64,000 nt of DNA, taken from positions 141,176,376 to 141,240,375 of the forward strand of contig NC_088201.1 of the NCBI RefSeq assembly GCF_037126465.1. Direction: 5' to 3'. Below the pieces are notes generated by a model that was given only the letters and a program-made list of their open reading frames with translations, had not been told where the DNA came from and made no database searches. Below, piece after piece: positions 32,066 to 43,337 of this stretch. The DNA is from Ornithodoros turicata (taxonomy: Eukaryota; Arthropoda; Arachnida; Ixodida; Argasidae). Every line of letters starts with the position of its first letter. The stretch's first letter is position 1. The position numbers and the translations under genes are program-made.

Positions 32066-33812
32066 TGTCAGTGTCCCTTATTACCATACTTGATATCAGT
32101 TCACTCAGCTTTTAATGCTCTTTCTTCTGATATATCTATCGTGCATATACCGTCAATAGCCATCAGCAGAGACAGGCAAATGTTTAGGCATATTTTGAAA
32201 AAAAATAAGGATTTTGCGCGTCAATTTCAAGGCCCCCATCGATTTTATTTATATTTCTCCAGGACATGGCGTAATGCTAGACCTTTTATCTGACGCAGAA
32301 AATAGTGTTTCAGAAGGCGTACACTGGGGATTAGCGCGTTAAAACGTGGCCCTGCTTTGCATGCGCACATACTGGAGCCCAACTGGCGGTATACAGTGGA
32401 ATGGCGGGCCTCCTATCAATGCGTACCTTCTGGAATGCTGTCTGGTCTTAGCCTTACCTGAGCTCTTAGTCAACAAGCCTCCGACGTCCTGCTGAAGAGA
32501 GCCTCAACATCTGGGAGTTCGTTATTTATCACAAAGTATCTGAATGAAATCCTATGTTGCCGTAAAGAAGTCTTTCAACGACTAAATGATCAGCGAAGGT
32601 GAAACCTCTCTTTTGCAAGCTGTGTACACGGTGATGCGCATACTCTACATTTGATTTCGCTGAAAACTGGGCAGTAATTATGCCTAGCGAAATACAAGTG
32701 TCCCACTGGAGAAATACAGATTTCCATATCCACATGCGTGGTAACAGCTGGCACGGGAACGTACAATTTTGGTGTGGTTTGCGAACACTGGTGTCACAAA
32801 TCACAACACTCACTGTTAGCCTCCATTGCTATTGAAGAGTGGCTTGACGAAAATGTTCCTCTTGCAGCTAATGATTTACGTGTCAGATGTAGTGGGATAT
32901 AATGGGTACATTTTAAAAATCGGTATAGGTTCTATGAGCTATCGAAATCTACTTTTGCGACCGCGACATGGCTGTTCATAAGAACAGGCCACGACAAAAC
33001 AGCCCGTTACAGAATCAGTGAAATAATACAGCACCATGCCACGACACCTAACTTGCGTTCATCCGAGCAAGATGTCATCCTAGGGTAACAAGATATGATA
33101 ACGTGCTTGCCAAAACACCTAAAGCGCGTCTATTTACTCCACCTATGCGCTGAGGACGTGGCTTCTTTCATAATGAAAAACAAAAAGGAATGGGTAAATG
33201 TATACCGCATCAAAGCGGCATCCAAGGCTCACATGCGTGGTGAAGCAAGACATCGGAAGGTGGAGGCCCAGAAACATTCATAGCTCATACCGTCGACAGT
33301 GAATGCAGAAAAGTGACGTTTTCGTGGGAACCAGGTTAACTCGTTTGTTGCTGTCATTGCAAAATATTGCTTCCGCTTTCGCAGTCTTGTAAATATATCA
33401 ACATAATCTACCACTTTTGATTACACAACATTGTCCCTTTTCTTGTGCGCTATCTACAGATATCCGCCATCCCGCGGCACCGTCAACCGGGCTCTGACAT
33501 GTACGCACACAGAGTAGAACCCCGTTTTAACGCGCTAATCGCCAGAGTACGCCTTTCGAAGCAGATTTTTTTTTGCGTGAGACGAGAGGTCTAACTTCGG
33601 GCCATGTCCTGGCATAATATAAATTAAGTCAAAAGGGGCCTTTTCGAGAAATGGATGTGCAACATCCTGGTTTTTTTCTTAAAAATATGCCTAAAACATT
33701 TGCCTGTTTCAGCAGATACATGTAGGAGGTATATGCGCAACAGATACATCAGATAAAAGAGCATTAAAGACTGAGTGAACTGATACCAAGTATGGTAATA
33801 AGGGACATCTGC
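32066..33812. repeat. Long inverted repeat, arms of about 300 bp
   Basis: 32069-32370 and about 33515-33812 are diverged reverse complements: shared words include CCCTTATTACCATACTTG, CAGTTCACTCAG, GGCAAATGTT, CAGGACATGG and TTAGCGCGTTAAAACG. The arms bracket about 1.1 kb without a recognisable gene. They could be TIRs of a non-autonomous element or an inverted pair of one repeat; no target duplication was seen. Confidence 0.75.
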
Positions 33813-33829
33813 AGCCCCAGAAATCACAT

Positions 33830-34331
33830 GCCGAAGTTGGAACAAAACTGCGCGAGTGAGCATGTGCGCAACTTTTTATAGCACACAGCGTTACACATGC
33901 GCGCCCAAATTTGCGCTCGGAGCCTCTACTCATACTAAAGGATAAAAAATTGCGCAATAATATATTTTTTTTAAACTCAGGAGATATGCCCACTCAAACA
34001 CTGCAAAATTGAAAGTCTCGAATTCAGGGCCAGATTTGATCAATTTTATTGCACGAAAACCATTTGGTAGAAATTATTCCTTTTACAGCTGTTGATCATC
34101 ATGTACGATGAGCTCCTAAATAAAGAAAAATAATGAAAATCCAGGACGTTGATGGGACCTCCCTGCCTGAACTGACGTGAAGACTGCCTTATGCTTTTAT
34201 TAGCCTCCCTCACAGCCGATGCTACAGAGCTTATGACTGACTCTATGAATGTTTTGAATGATTTATATGGCAACAGAAATACACCTTCCATCCATAAGAA
34301 GCAAACATAGGCATAATATTGCTGATACACT
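33830..34331. other. No recognisable gene
   Basis: AT-rich sequence between the inverted repeat and the next candidate exon. The minus-strand frame through 34046-34357 is hydrophobic and lacks a domain pattern. Confidence 0.4.
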
Positions 34332-34449
34332 ATATGATTCTCTTGCCTTAGATTCATTCAAGGTCTCTTCAATTTTTTCAAATGGAACCATGTCATGAAA
34401 CGGCTCTCTGATATTATCACTAAATGTCGCAGCTGCGTCGCATGCATGA
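34332..34449 (-). CDS. Possible exon upstream of the DUF4806-like exon
   Basis: After an acceptor-like CATCAAG the minus strand reads FSDNIREPFHDMVPFEKIEE then TLNESKARESY. A hydrophobic-proline-phenylalanine start followed by an acidic helix resembles the N-terminal part of DUF4806. I could not find a donor that joins it in frame to 31864-32013, so an intermediate exon or decay is needed. Confidence 0.3.
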
Positions 34450-34990
34450 CTTGATGACAGCCAAAAATTGATTAGAAAAGAGAAAACATTATTATGATGT
34501 TGCAAAAAAGAAACAAGGAATAGTGTGAGATTGTACAACCCGACGGACTCAGCCAAATAGCTCACACAGCACAGAATCGGCACGCAAGGATCAGATAACG
34601 CGAGCAGACAGGCATCCGGTATTTTGAACATCTGTGGTCGCTCTTAGCGCGCTCTCAGGTTTCCGGACGGCCGAGGAGAGAATCACTTAGCGTCTCAGCC
34701 TCGAGGTATTAAGCACGAGCCATATGTACTCTTTGAGTAATTTGTTAAAGTAAACTGTTCCCCTGCCTCAACTCATATTTGGCGCAGTCGACCATGAGCC
34801 TTAGCCAGCCATTCAGCCACAACAGCAAGCCCTTTTGAAGCCTGATCATCGCCTTGCCAAGCATTTGATCTACACGCCAAGCCCCGCCGTTTCAACGCCA
34901 TGCAAGGTATTGGTTGGGGACAGTTAGATGCTGCTACAACGTCGGGCTTCAGTGTAGCAACTTCTCCGAGAAGAACTGGAAGCACGGCAG

Positions 34991-36076
34991 TTGGACAGTG
35001 CCGGTCCGAAGGATGAACTCGTGCAACGTTTGGTGACAAATATCAATGCGCAACGTGAAGCGTCTCCACCTCTCGAACAGACGTCTTCAACCAGCACAGG
35101 TGCCCCCGCGGTACAATTGGACCCCGCCACGCTGCAAATCCTGTCAGCTTTGCTTCAGCATATGCCACGCCCGACGACAACTCTAACGACGCTGCCGGAT
35201 CTGTCATCGTCCATACCACAGTTCGAAGTCTCACGGAAGCAAAATGTTAAAATGTGGTTGGAGGATGTTCGCCGTGTCCAGCAACTTGCATCTTGGGAGG
35301 ATGCTACGACCCGCCTGATTGCCGCAAGCGAGCTCAAAGGCGCTGCTCGTAATTGGCACCTTGCGTTTGGAAGCCAGTTTGACACTTGGACAACATGGAG
35401 CGCAGCTCTTCAAGAAACGTTTTCTCCGGGCTTGACCGTGATCGAGTGGCAAAACCAAGTCATGAAAGTGACTCAGGAACATGGCCAGTCTCTCCATCAG
35501 TACGCTTTTGCGAAGCTACGGGTCATTGAAGGCTGTCCTGTGACTCTCAGTGACGCGCAAAAAATTGATTACTTGCTTCAAGGTATACGTGAGCAACACA
35601 TCTCCGCAGCCCTGGCAGCCAACAGGCCACAAACGGTCAAAGGCTTTATCACGACCTGTTGCAGTCTCGACAAATGTGCTTATCAGCAAAACAACGCAAG
35701 TCCCTCATCGTCGACATCTGCACAACAGAAGCCTGCCACACAGTCGCCTCGGACAACTAAGCCATCGGAACCATCAACACAAGCGTCAGTTTCCCAGCCG
35801 TCAGCAGTTGCATCAGCACATTCTCGTCCTCGCATAGCGGACTTGCCAGCAGACCAGCAGGAAGCCAGGTACCAAGCTATTTCAGCCCAGTACGGTGCAC
35901 CAGCTTTTCGCAGTGGTCAAGACCTGTCACAAGCAGTAGGTTACAGGTGTAAAAAGCTTGGTCATCTAGCGTCAAAGTGCCGCAGCAGCCGCTCTTCGGC
36001 GCCTTCGTCAGTAAGCACCCCAAGCGCGCCAACAACGTCACAGCCCTCTTTGCACAGCACTCCGATGGCCTTTTAG
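34991..36076 (+). pseudogene. Gypsy-type gag with SAP-like start and damaged zinc knuckle
   Basis: The frame opens after a TAG just upstream, without an ATG, at LREELEARQLDSAGPKDEL, a SAP-like helix-turn-helix. Capsid-like sequence follows (VKMWLEDVRRVQQLASWEDA; GAARNWHLAFGSQFDTW; LHQYAFAKLRVIEGC), then a Ser/Thr/Pro-rich linker from residue 235. A zinc knuckle at about residue 317 reads GYRCKKLGHLASKC: the first Cys is Gly (GGT for TGT), so zinc binding is probably lost. Gag packages retrotransposon RNA. The upstream stop and the lost Cys mark decay. Confidence 0.75.
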
Positions 36077-36085
36077 GGATCACAA

Positions 36086-36436
36086 TTGCAATGCCCATTT
36101 GTTACTGCCAGCGTCACGGGAATAGGAGAATGTGAAGCCTTCCTAGATTCAGGATCAAAGATCACCCTGACCTCGAAATCTCTCGTCCCTGGTCACATGC
36201 TGAATCCTTGGACTATGCCGCCACTCGGTGTCGTTGGAGGTAGCACAGTACTCCCGGCAGGCACAGCCTGGCTGAAGATAGCGATCGGTACTATTACGGG
36301 TCTCGTCGAAGCTGCCGTTTCGGAGCATAATGTTCTTCCCTTCATCATCGGTGAAGGTTGGTTCGAATCCGCACATGCCCGTCTCATCTTCGAACCCCTA
36401 GGCCAGTCCAGCTCCAGCACGCGGCCTCTGGTGTGA
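36086..36436 (+). pseudogene. Retropepsin-type protease of the composite element
   Basis: Contains AFLDSGSKITLTS with the catalytic DSG at 36146-36154 and VLPFIIGEGWF, the usual layout of a retroviral-type aspartic protease of about 110 residues. It follows gag in another frame after a short gap. The frame ends at 36436 in linker sequence; 36440-36700 has no recognised domain. Confidence 0.75.
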
Positions 36437-36736
36437 TGGTCACCGCAGCTCAGAAGCAACCCCCACAAATGACTAATGCCGTCATTCTGACGCACTCAAA
36501 TTTCGCTGCACAAGTGCAAGTTGCGTCACCAGACTGCCTACAAAAAGACCCCGTGTCTTCACCAGACCAGCCACTGTGGTGGACTCTCGCTCAGGAAGCT
36601 CCGCCATTGCTACGCCCTCAGCTGGCACTCTGCTCCTTCCAGTTCATCCAGATCTTCCAGCAGCACACATAGCTAGTAGATAGAATAGAACTCGAAGCTC
36701 GGGTGGACATTTTAGGGGCCCAGCGGTTTACGTGGT

Positions 36737-38629
36737 TTGGTCGCGAGACAATCAAAAGGTATGGTCTGCGTGCTCCATTCCAACGTCGGGAAAGAATGCT
36801 TTCCTGCATCTGCCGACTGGAAAAAGTTTTGGGAGCTTGAAAACATTGGTATTGTGGACGACCTCGAGCCTCCGCACAATAACTCTGTCTTGAATGTTTT
36901 CAAGGGATATATCGCAAGGAACGAGGAACGCTATGAAGTGCGACTTCCCTGGAAGGCAACTAAAACTCCTTTGGACACTAATTTCGAAGTAGCGAAGACT
37001 CGTTTGAAAAGGCTGGTCCGTCGACTAAGTGAAAACGAAGAGCTACTTCATAAGTACGACAAAGCTATACGTAGCTATATACAAGATGGACACGCTGAAC
37101 AAGTCCCCATGAAGAGTGCAGAGTGCCCAGCGATGACGTCTGAACGCATTTATTACATGCCGCATCGCGAAGTTATCAAGGAGCAGTCGTCGTCGACCAA
37201 AATTCGGATCGTTTTCGACGCGTCGTCTCACGCCCGCGCTTGCACTTCACTGAACGACCATTTAGAAAAGGGTCCTAAGCTGCACCCAGATCTTCTAGAC
37301 GTTCTCGTACGCTTCCGGATGAAGTCCATAGGAATGACCGGGGATATCCAGAAAGCTTATCTACAGATAGGAGTTAAAGAAGAGGATAGAGACTCACTCC
37401 GTTTCCAATGGTTCGACGAAATATCACCGCACTCAGCTGCCACAGGAAATATTGTAGAGTGGCGCATGACCAGAGTGCCGTTTGGTACCACCGCGAGTGC
37501 GTTCCTGCTTTCTGCCACTCTCAATCATCATTTTGCCAATAAGGGGCAGCGTTGCTTGTTTTGCGTTTCTTGTGATCTTGTTTTCGGAGCCAATTCTGCT
37601 GTGGACGCTTTACAGCTATACAACGAAGCAAGAATTATCTTGAGCAGTGCGAAAATGGAGTTGAGGAAATGGTCGTCAAATTCTCCAGAGCTACGAGAAA
37701 AGTTCCAACAAGACGGGGTTAGCGCCCCTGCCCAGCCATTCAATTCCAAAATAAAGGTCCTCGGAATAGTGTGGAACACACAGGACGATTGTCTAGCAGT
37801 CGACATCGAGGGCATCCTAAGTTCTGTTTCAAAAAACGGCCAAACAAAGAGAGCGGTGCTACAAACTCTTGCAAGGATTTTTGACCCTCTGGGACTGCTG
37901 AATCCATTCACCATAGGAGCGAAGACACTATTTCAAGATCTGTGGAAACATGAAGTGGATTGGGACGAGAAGATACCAGAGGCCTTCATCGACGTCTGGG
38001 AGAGCTGGTGTCAACATATTTCGAGCATATCGGATGTGGAGGTACCTCGTTGCATTTCCACCCCAGGAGGAAGTTACTGTCAAGTTCACGTGTTCTGCGA
38101 CGCGAGCAAACGTGCTTACGGTTGTGCAGCCTACTTACGCTGGGTGAATGACAAAGGTGATTCTACGGCTAGAATCATTTGCTCTAAGGCACGGGTCTCA
38201 CCCTTGAAGGAGTTAACATTACCCCGGCTGGAACTCATGGCTGCTGTGATTGGAATCAGAATGCTGACCTACCTCCAGAGGGTATTCGCTTTCCACTTTG
38301 AGTATCGCATGTGGAGTGATTCATCAATTGTTCTAACCTGGATTAGGCGTTCCAGTAGGGACTGGAAGACTTTTGTTGCAAATCGTGTGCAAGAAATTCA
38401 GTCCAGCAGCGACACCCGTTTGTGGAGGTATTGTCCCAGTGCTGACAATCCCGCAGACTTATTAACACGCGGGATATTCGTAAAGAAGCTGGCGTCATCC
38501 GATCTATGGTGGAGAGGCCCGCCATGGCTCTCTGAGGATACGACATGCTGGCCTGACTTACTTGGAGAATCAGAGGACGAAGCCGCTCTCAAGGAAAGAA
38601 TGCCATGCACTGCTAACGTGAACCAGTGA
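36737..38629 (+). pseudogene. BEL/Pao reverse transcriptase and RNase H, catalytic box damaged
   Basis: Open for 630 codons with no ATG at the very start (first in-frame ATG at 36761). BEL/Pao landmarks: KKFWELENIGI, YEVRLPWK, YYMPHREVI, TKIRIVFDASS, GDIQKAYLQI, EWRMTRVPFG. The YVDD box that should precede LVFGA reads CVSCD (about 37558-37580), so RT activity is probably lost although the frame stays open. Downstream are ARIFDPLGLLNPF, the RNase H first Asp in HVFCDASKRAYG, and MWSDSSIVLTWI. The end WWRGPPWL is typical; integrase is absent. Confidence 0.9.
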
Positions 38630-39454
38630 ACTTGATGCAATACTCTTGAAGCTCACCTATAACTGTGTCCTAAATGACCATTCATTCTCCATTTAGGCCA
38701 CAGTTCTTCCACACACACACAGAAGGCCACAGGCCTTCATTCTCCATTTAGGCCACAAAGGCCATTTAGGCCACAGTTGGAGTTGTGCTTTCAGAGTATT
38801 GCATCGGGTTTCATAGGCTCGCAGACCCTCGGACCTGACCATTAAACAGGGCATACAGGGGTCTGCGAGCTAAGGAAAACACCTCGTAAGGAGCCTTATC
38901 CTCGTGAAACAGTGGGGTAATTACTTGGTGTTGAAGTCTTAAGGCGGAGATCACCTACACCCGCGTTCGCAATGCTTCTTGCGCCGTCCGTCATCCTAGC
39001 AATGTCCGTTAAGCCACCCACAAGACCAAATGAAGGTTCAGCATCATATGTTGAATGGGAACACAACTGGACTGGACTCGATGATGTGGATGTTCATCTT
39101 CAACCTTCAACAAATAAAGAATAGGTGATTCCTTGGGATGCCCAGAAGCCCCATCAAGGTTGACGTGTCGAATTTTTCGGTGGAGTACAGAACGTGTGCG
39201 GATAAGCCCCAGTAAACAAAAAGCGACAGTGCTGTTTTTAAACACACACCAAGGCTTCTCGCATCATTTGGATCTTGTAAGCTTTTGCAATGTCACGAAT
39301 TTTGGACTGAAGAACGCTGCGGACGAACACCTGCTGCTCATTTCAGGTCCTCCTCAGGGACTGTTTTTCAGAGTATTTTTCGAACAAATCTGTAACAGTA
39401 AGAAGTAATGTGTGTTACTTCCATGCAGAAACAAAAACGAGCCATGACACTCAC
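38630..39454. other. Non-coding with short repeats
   Basis: 38690-38780 holds three copies of CCATTTAGGCCACA with spacer, a small irregular repeat. 38815-38870 has GTCTGCGAGC/GCTCGCAGAC words in inverted arrangement. No gene. Confidence 0.5.
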
Positions 39455-39664
39455 TGTACAGGGCCACAAGCTTGTTGCTGTCAACTGCATCTTTCACCTC
39501 AGCTATGCTGGCTATGAGCCTATTTGATGGAAGTCCCGTGATACTCTTGTTGAGCAAGCTCGAAGATGCAAAAAGGGAGATGGCCGCCTCCCGTAGTGCC
39601 TTTTTCTCGTCTGCGAACGCAATGAGGTGGTTAAATTTCTCCACTGCCATCCAGATGCCTTTCC
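39455..39664 (-). CDS. Internal exon with BEN-domain-like pattern
   Basis: A 210-base open stretch between acceptor ACCTAG (before 39664) and donor TACA/GTGAGT (after 39455). It reads AVEKFNHLIAFADEKKALRE, AAISLFASSSLLNKSITGLP, SNRLIASIAEVKDAVDSNKL. The order L-x3-LF, L-x3-S-x-TG-x-x-SN, VK-x-A-x-D-x-x-K-L matches BEN domains, which bind DNA or chromatin partners. It is on the same strand as the DUF4806-like exons and might belong to the same gene, with the BEL-type element in an intron. Multicopy transposon-borne origin is also possible. Confidence 0.5.
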
Positions 39665-39799
39665 CTAGGTGTATCTAGTGCAACCTACGTTCCAAGACCG
39701 AAGGCTACATTAGATCACGTTGAGCAATCAATTCAAGGTAAATTGCTGCACGAAGAAGCACAGAAAGTTGAAATATTACAACAAATTAACAACCCAGGG

Positions 39800-40060
39800 A
39801 GCACATGGTGGGCTAGTAGACGTCTAAATGATGTCTAAAAAAAGATAAGGAATGTCTATAGAATGTCTAGGCACTAGACCAAATGTCAAGTATCCGTCCA
39901 CTAGACCTCAAACAACACGTCTAACGTTACGCCACCTAGCCATCTAGCCTTAGACATCCGATGTCTATGTACCTAGCCGAGATTTAGACATTCTTTTGAC
40001 CTGGATGTCTGGAACAGGGACACTTAACCATGTATTAGACATGAAGTCTACAGCTAGACC
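39800..40060. repeat. Degenerate TAGACGTC / GATGTCTA repeat field
   Basis: About ten short palindrome-like words (AGACGTCTAA, TAGACATC, GATGTCTA) within 260 bases, on both strands. A similar but shorter field lies at 24345-24450. No coding sense. Confidence 0.55.
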
Positions 40061-40451
40061 AATTTTATCCCTCCATTCAGGCGACAGGTCTAGGGTTATA
40101 CATTTCCTGTACCTTACTTTAGCCACCTTTAGACCTACTTTAGACCATGACTAGTCCTGCTACTGTCCTGGCAGGCATTCATGCAGAAATGTGATATAAT
40201 TGATAGCAACACGGACCTCAGCATAAAGATTTATTCACAGTAAACCACACACGAAGTCTACGGTACAGAACTCAGTCTAAAACTGAATTGACTTTGCCGC
40301 CAAGCAGGCGTCTTGTGTTTTGACTGAGGAGTGTTGAACTGGCATCAGTTTCGGGAAACTGCTGCGCCTTGTAGCACCAGTAGTACCCCACTAGTAGCCT
40401 TTTTTCAACCCACTAGTAGCCACTTGTTCACTGTGCCCAGTGGGGCACAGT

Positions 40452-41005
40452 GAAAAAGAGGTTTCGGGAAGCCGTGATGAAGCTTGCGCATGAAGGAATC
40501 ATGTCTGGACACCAAGGCGGTCAGAACTCACGGACAGAGTGCGGGCAGTTTTTGTTTGGCCTGGAATTCAAGCAGACGTAAAGAGATTCGTGAAGTCGTG
40601 CGACCAGTGCCAGCGGACGACGTCCCGAGGGAAAGTGACCAAGGTAGCCTTTGGAAGGATGCCGAGCATTGAAACACCACTTCAACGTTTCGCAGTTCAT
40701 CTCATCGGCCCGATCTCGCCCGCCACCACAAAAGGGAATCAGTACATCCTCACCATGGTGGATTAACGCGTCGCGCTACCCCGACGCGGTAGCCTTGCCG
40801 GGCATCACGACGGAACGGGTTGCGGAGGGTGTCGTCGAGATGTTTACAAGGACAGGAGTGCCGAGGGAGATACTCAGCGACCGGGGACTCGCCTTCATTT
40901 CGGAAGCCATGCAGGAAGTGAGTCGCCTGCTGTCACTGAAGCAATTACACAGTTCACCATACCACCCAATGGGAAATGGGTTGGTAGAAAGATTTAACGG
41001 AACAA
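40452..41005 (+). pseudogene. Gmr1-like integrase, N-terminal and core part
   Basis: Frames switch at least twice. The zinc-binding region includes KLAHEGIMSGHQGG and FVKSCDQCQRT. The core has PLQRFAVHLIGP, where the first catalytic Asp should stand before LIGP but is His (CAT). Then, after a stop and frame change at about 40763, YPDAVALPGI and the second Asp in ILSDRG, and the Glu in NGLVERFNG. The reading breaks off exactly at the TTAA where the Kolobok-like element begins. Confidence 0.85.
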
Positions 41006-41683
41006 TTAAAGGGGCAATAAACAGGTATACAGGGTGCACATTTTATTGTTCTGCTGTATTTCATAGGGAACAGTGAAACCTTTGCGCCTGTTATTGGCGC
41101 TGAAAAGTTCCGTATACATACAAATCGACAAAATATCTACCGCACTCTTTCGTGCATATGGCCCTCCCAGCGATGCCTCGTCAACATTAGCTAGACGTCA
41201 TTTTGACGTTGCGGTTAGACAACCAACCATAATACAGGACGGATTTTCCCCAATTTATTACGATAACACGAACTGAGATAAATTGAAAACTTTCGCCCAC
41301 TTACAACAAGCAAGCTGTGGAGTTCGAACTTCACGAAAATATCGTATATTTCATTTCACCTGCGCACTATGTTTTCTGCGCAGTAGTATATCGCAGGCGC
41401 GGATAAACATCCGGCAGCGCTACTTCCGTAATACCACGTGCGCTCGGTAGCTCTGGGTTTCGAAGAGCTCACTACTGCGTTCGCTGTCGTGCTTTCGTTT
41501 CTGCGTTGTGTTCCTTGCCTTCATGTAATCGTCTAGTACGTTGTATATATTGCTGCTTATTATCGTTTAATTGTGAAACTTGTGTGAAATTTAACTGTCT
41601 CGTTAAAAGTGAATGTATTGTAAATTTATGTGTACAGTGTAACTTGTTTTTCAACCCCTACTCGGGTTGGGACTAGTGGCATC

Positions 41684-42043
41684 ATGCCATCAGTGTGTAT
41701 TGTGACTACGTGCCCGTACAGACGGTCGAAGAACCAGCCAGCGGGGATAACTTTTCACAGTGTACCCAGTGATGAACTTCGGAGATCTTTGTGGTTAGAT
41801 CTTGCGGGACAGCGAAACGCGGTAGAGAACTTGCCGAGGACCATGCGCATTTGTGAGGAGCACTTCGCTCCAAACTCGTATCGTATGGCCATCATGGGGC
41901 CAGTCAGTAGAAATTTGGCCTTCGAGAACCACAACAGACAATTGTGGCATATTATGTCTGCACACAAGGATAAAATGCATTGTTGTTTATGCTGTATATG
42001 TATAATTGTATACATGCTTACTCCACATATGTATAGCACATAG
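41684..42043 (+). CDS. THAP-domain ORF in the Kolobok-like element
   Basis: ATG at 41684 opens MPSVCIVTTCPYRRSKNQPA. THAP hallmarks: CIVTTC, a Trp in LWLDLAG at about residue 37, RTMRICEEHF at about 57-66. The last roughly 30 residues are hydrophobic and Cys-rich (HCCLCCICIIVYML) and look like intron read-through, so the real protein probably splices after about residue 80. THAP domains bind transposon ends or host promoters. Its position in a TTAA element with AGGG ends fits Kolobok. Confidence 0.75.
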   Translation: MPSVCIVTTCPYRRSKNQPAGITFHSVPSDELRRSLWLDLAGQRNAVENLPRTMRICEEHFAPNSYRMAIMGPVSRNLAFENHNRQLWHIMSAHKDKMHCCLCCICIIVYMLTPHMYST

Positions 42044-42547
42044 ATGGGGTATGTATGTAGAGCAAAGGATGTCATGTCAGAAAAAAGAATAAACACATGA
42101 AAAGAGGGACGTGCAAATAAATTTATTGTGCTGTGCTTTTCTTGGGGAAACGAAACCCCCTGTATGTTCTTGAAGGGAAACGCCTCCTGATTATGTTTAT
42201 TGCACATGATGGCAGAGTCTTTCGGTTATATTTCCCCAAATATTCCCACACCCACACTACAAACTGGCGGTATGCAGTAAAACGGTACTGTCTGAAACGA
42301 GGCGAGGTGTAAATATTAGCGACAGAGAAGAATCTTGAATGCAGAAATGGACTAGAAAGGGAAAGAACTCTGCAAAGTTGATTCATAATGCTAAATCTCG
42401 CAAAACAAACGACGGAGATTTTGCAGCAAGAAAGAATGTAACAGCTTGATAAGAAAGGAAACATGCACGCTTGCGTGTTCCAATACAAAAGTACACCAGT
42501 GGCTGTGCTGAGTCTAACGCACGTAATTTCACGGCGTCCCTATATAC

Positions 42548-43337
42548 TCACTCATTTCTTGCTCTACCAGTCTTTACTCCACGTTGTCGCAGATCTCTGT
42601 TTGCAAGGCGCAGGACCACTTCGTTTATACAGGCGGAGGCACACTCATCATGCTCCGTAATACATTTCACCCCGTTTTCTTCAATCATCTCTTCTACGGC
42701 AGCGTAATCGTGGCAGCATACCGATTCCATTGATGTTGGCGTGCCAACGCAGTTCCCGCATCGACACCTGTGGGAAGTAACTAATCTGAGTCTGGAACAC
42801 AAATAGACGAACACAAGCATCAAGGTGCCAAAGAACATGATAGAATGAATATGACAGTCGGCGAAGACCCGAGACAGCGGCAAGTACCGAAACCTCACGG
42901 CTAGGTCACCCGTCAAGTATACCAACCCATCACCTATGACCTGATAGTATGTGGTGATTACGACATAATTCGATAAGCTCTAAGACGAGACAATGCCTTG
43001 CAGAATACACCCAATGCGATGTAGTAACTTCCACTTACCAGTTTGTGTTTCCGACCCGATCAACGTGGTCCCGGCTCGTTTCGGCGAGATTCTCAGTTGA
43101 CGCGCTTTCCAATGTTGATGCGAGCGTCCCTGAGCGTTCTGGGGTCATGCCGTATAATGAACTAATTGCCGAAGTGCGCATAATAATTTCACGCTCAACG
43201 TCGCTCAATTCGGTCAGGGACTCCGTGCCGCTGGATCCGAAACCTGCACAACGTAGTCCGGCACAACAGCCGGACCACCAGTCACTCCGCGCTACAGCTG
43301 ATCCTAAGCTGATTGGCTCAGCAATCCGAAACGTCAT
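42548..43337 (-). CDS. Spliced ORF with P2X7-ballast-like Cys-rich domain
   Basis: Exon 1 runs from ATG at 43337 to donor ACTG/GTAAGT (ends 43039); exon 2 from acceptor CCCACAG (starts 42767) to the stop at 42548: 172 codons, phase kept across the 271-bp intron. Exon 1 is Ser/Thr/Glu-rich. The junction creates NWCRCGNC, followed by TPTSMESVCCHDY, CITEHDECASACINEVVLRL. This Cys pattern resembles the zinc-binding ballast domain in the C-terminal tail of vertebrate P2X7 receptors, found free-standing in many invertebrates. No membrane segments or P2X channel part are present. Function unknown; it is cargo of the Kolobok-like element. Family call is by pattern from memory. Confidence 0.65.

Larger units (their letters stand above)
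34633..38629 (+). mobile_element. Composite LTR element: gypsy-type gag-protease plus BEL/Pao pol
   Basis: A primer-binding-like TGGCGCAGTCGACC at 34780-34793 suggests an LTR end just upstream, possibly starting near TGTGGTCG at 34633. No second LTR is seen. Gag and protease (34991-36436) are of the Ty3/gypsy type, while RT-RNase H (36737-38629) is clearly BEL/Pao. Integrase is missing. Either a BEL copy inserted into a gypsy copy, or a recombinant element; the join lies between 36440 and 36740. Confidence 0.7.

Noticed and set aside
34260..34631. 122-codon minus-strand hydrophobic ORF as a membrane protein
   Set aside because: Only the middle part has coding-like composition; the rest looks like AT-rich intron translated by chance. 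The middle was kept as a possible exon.
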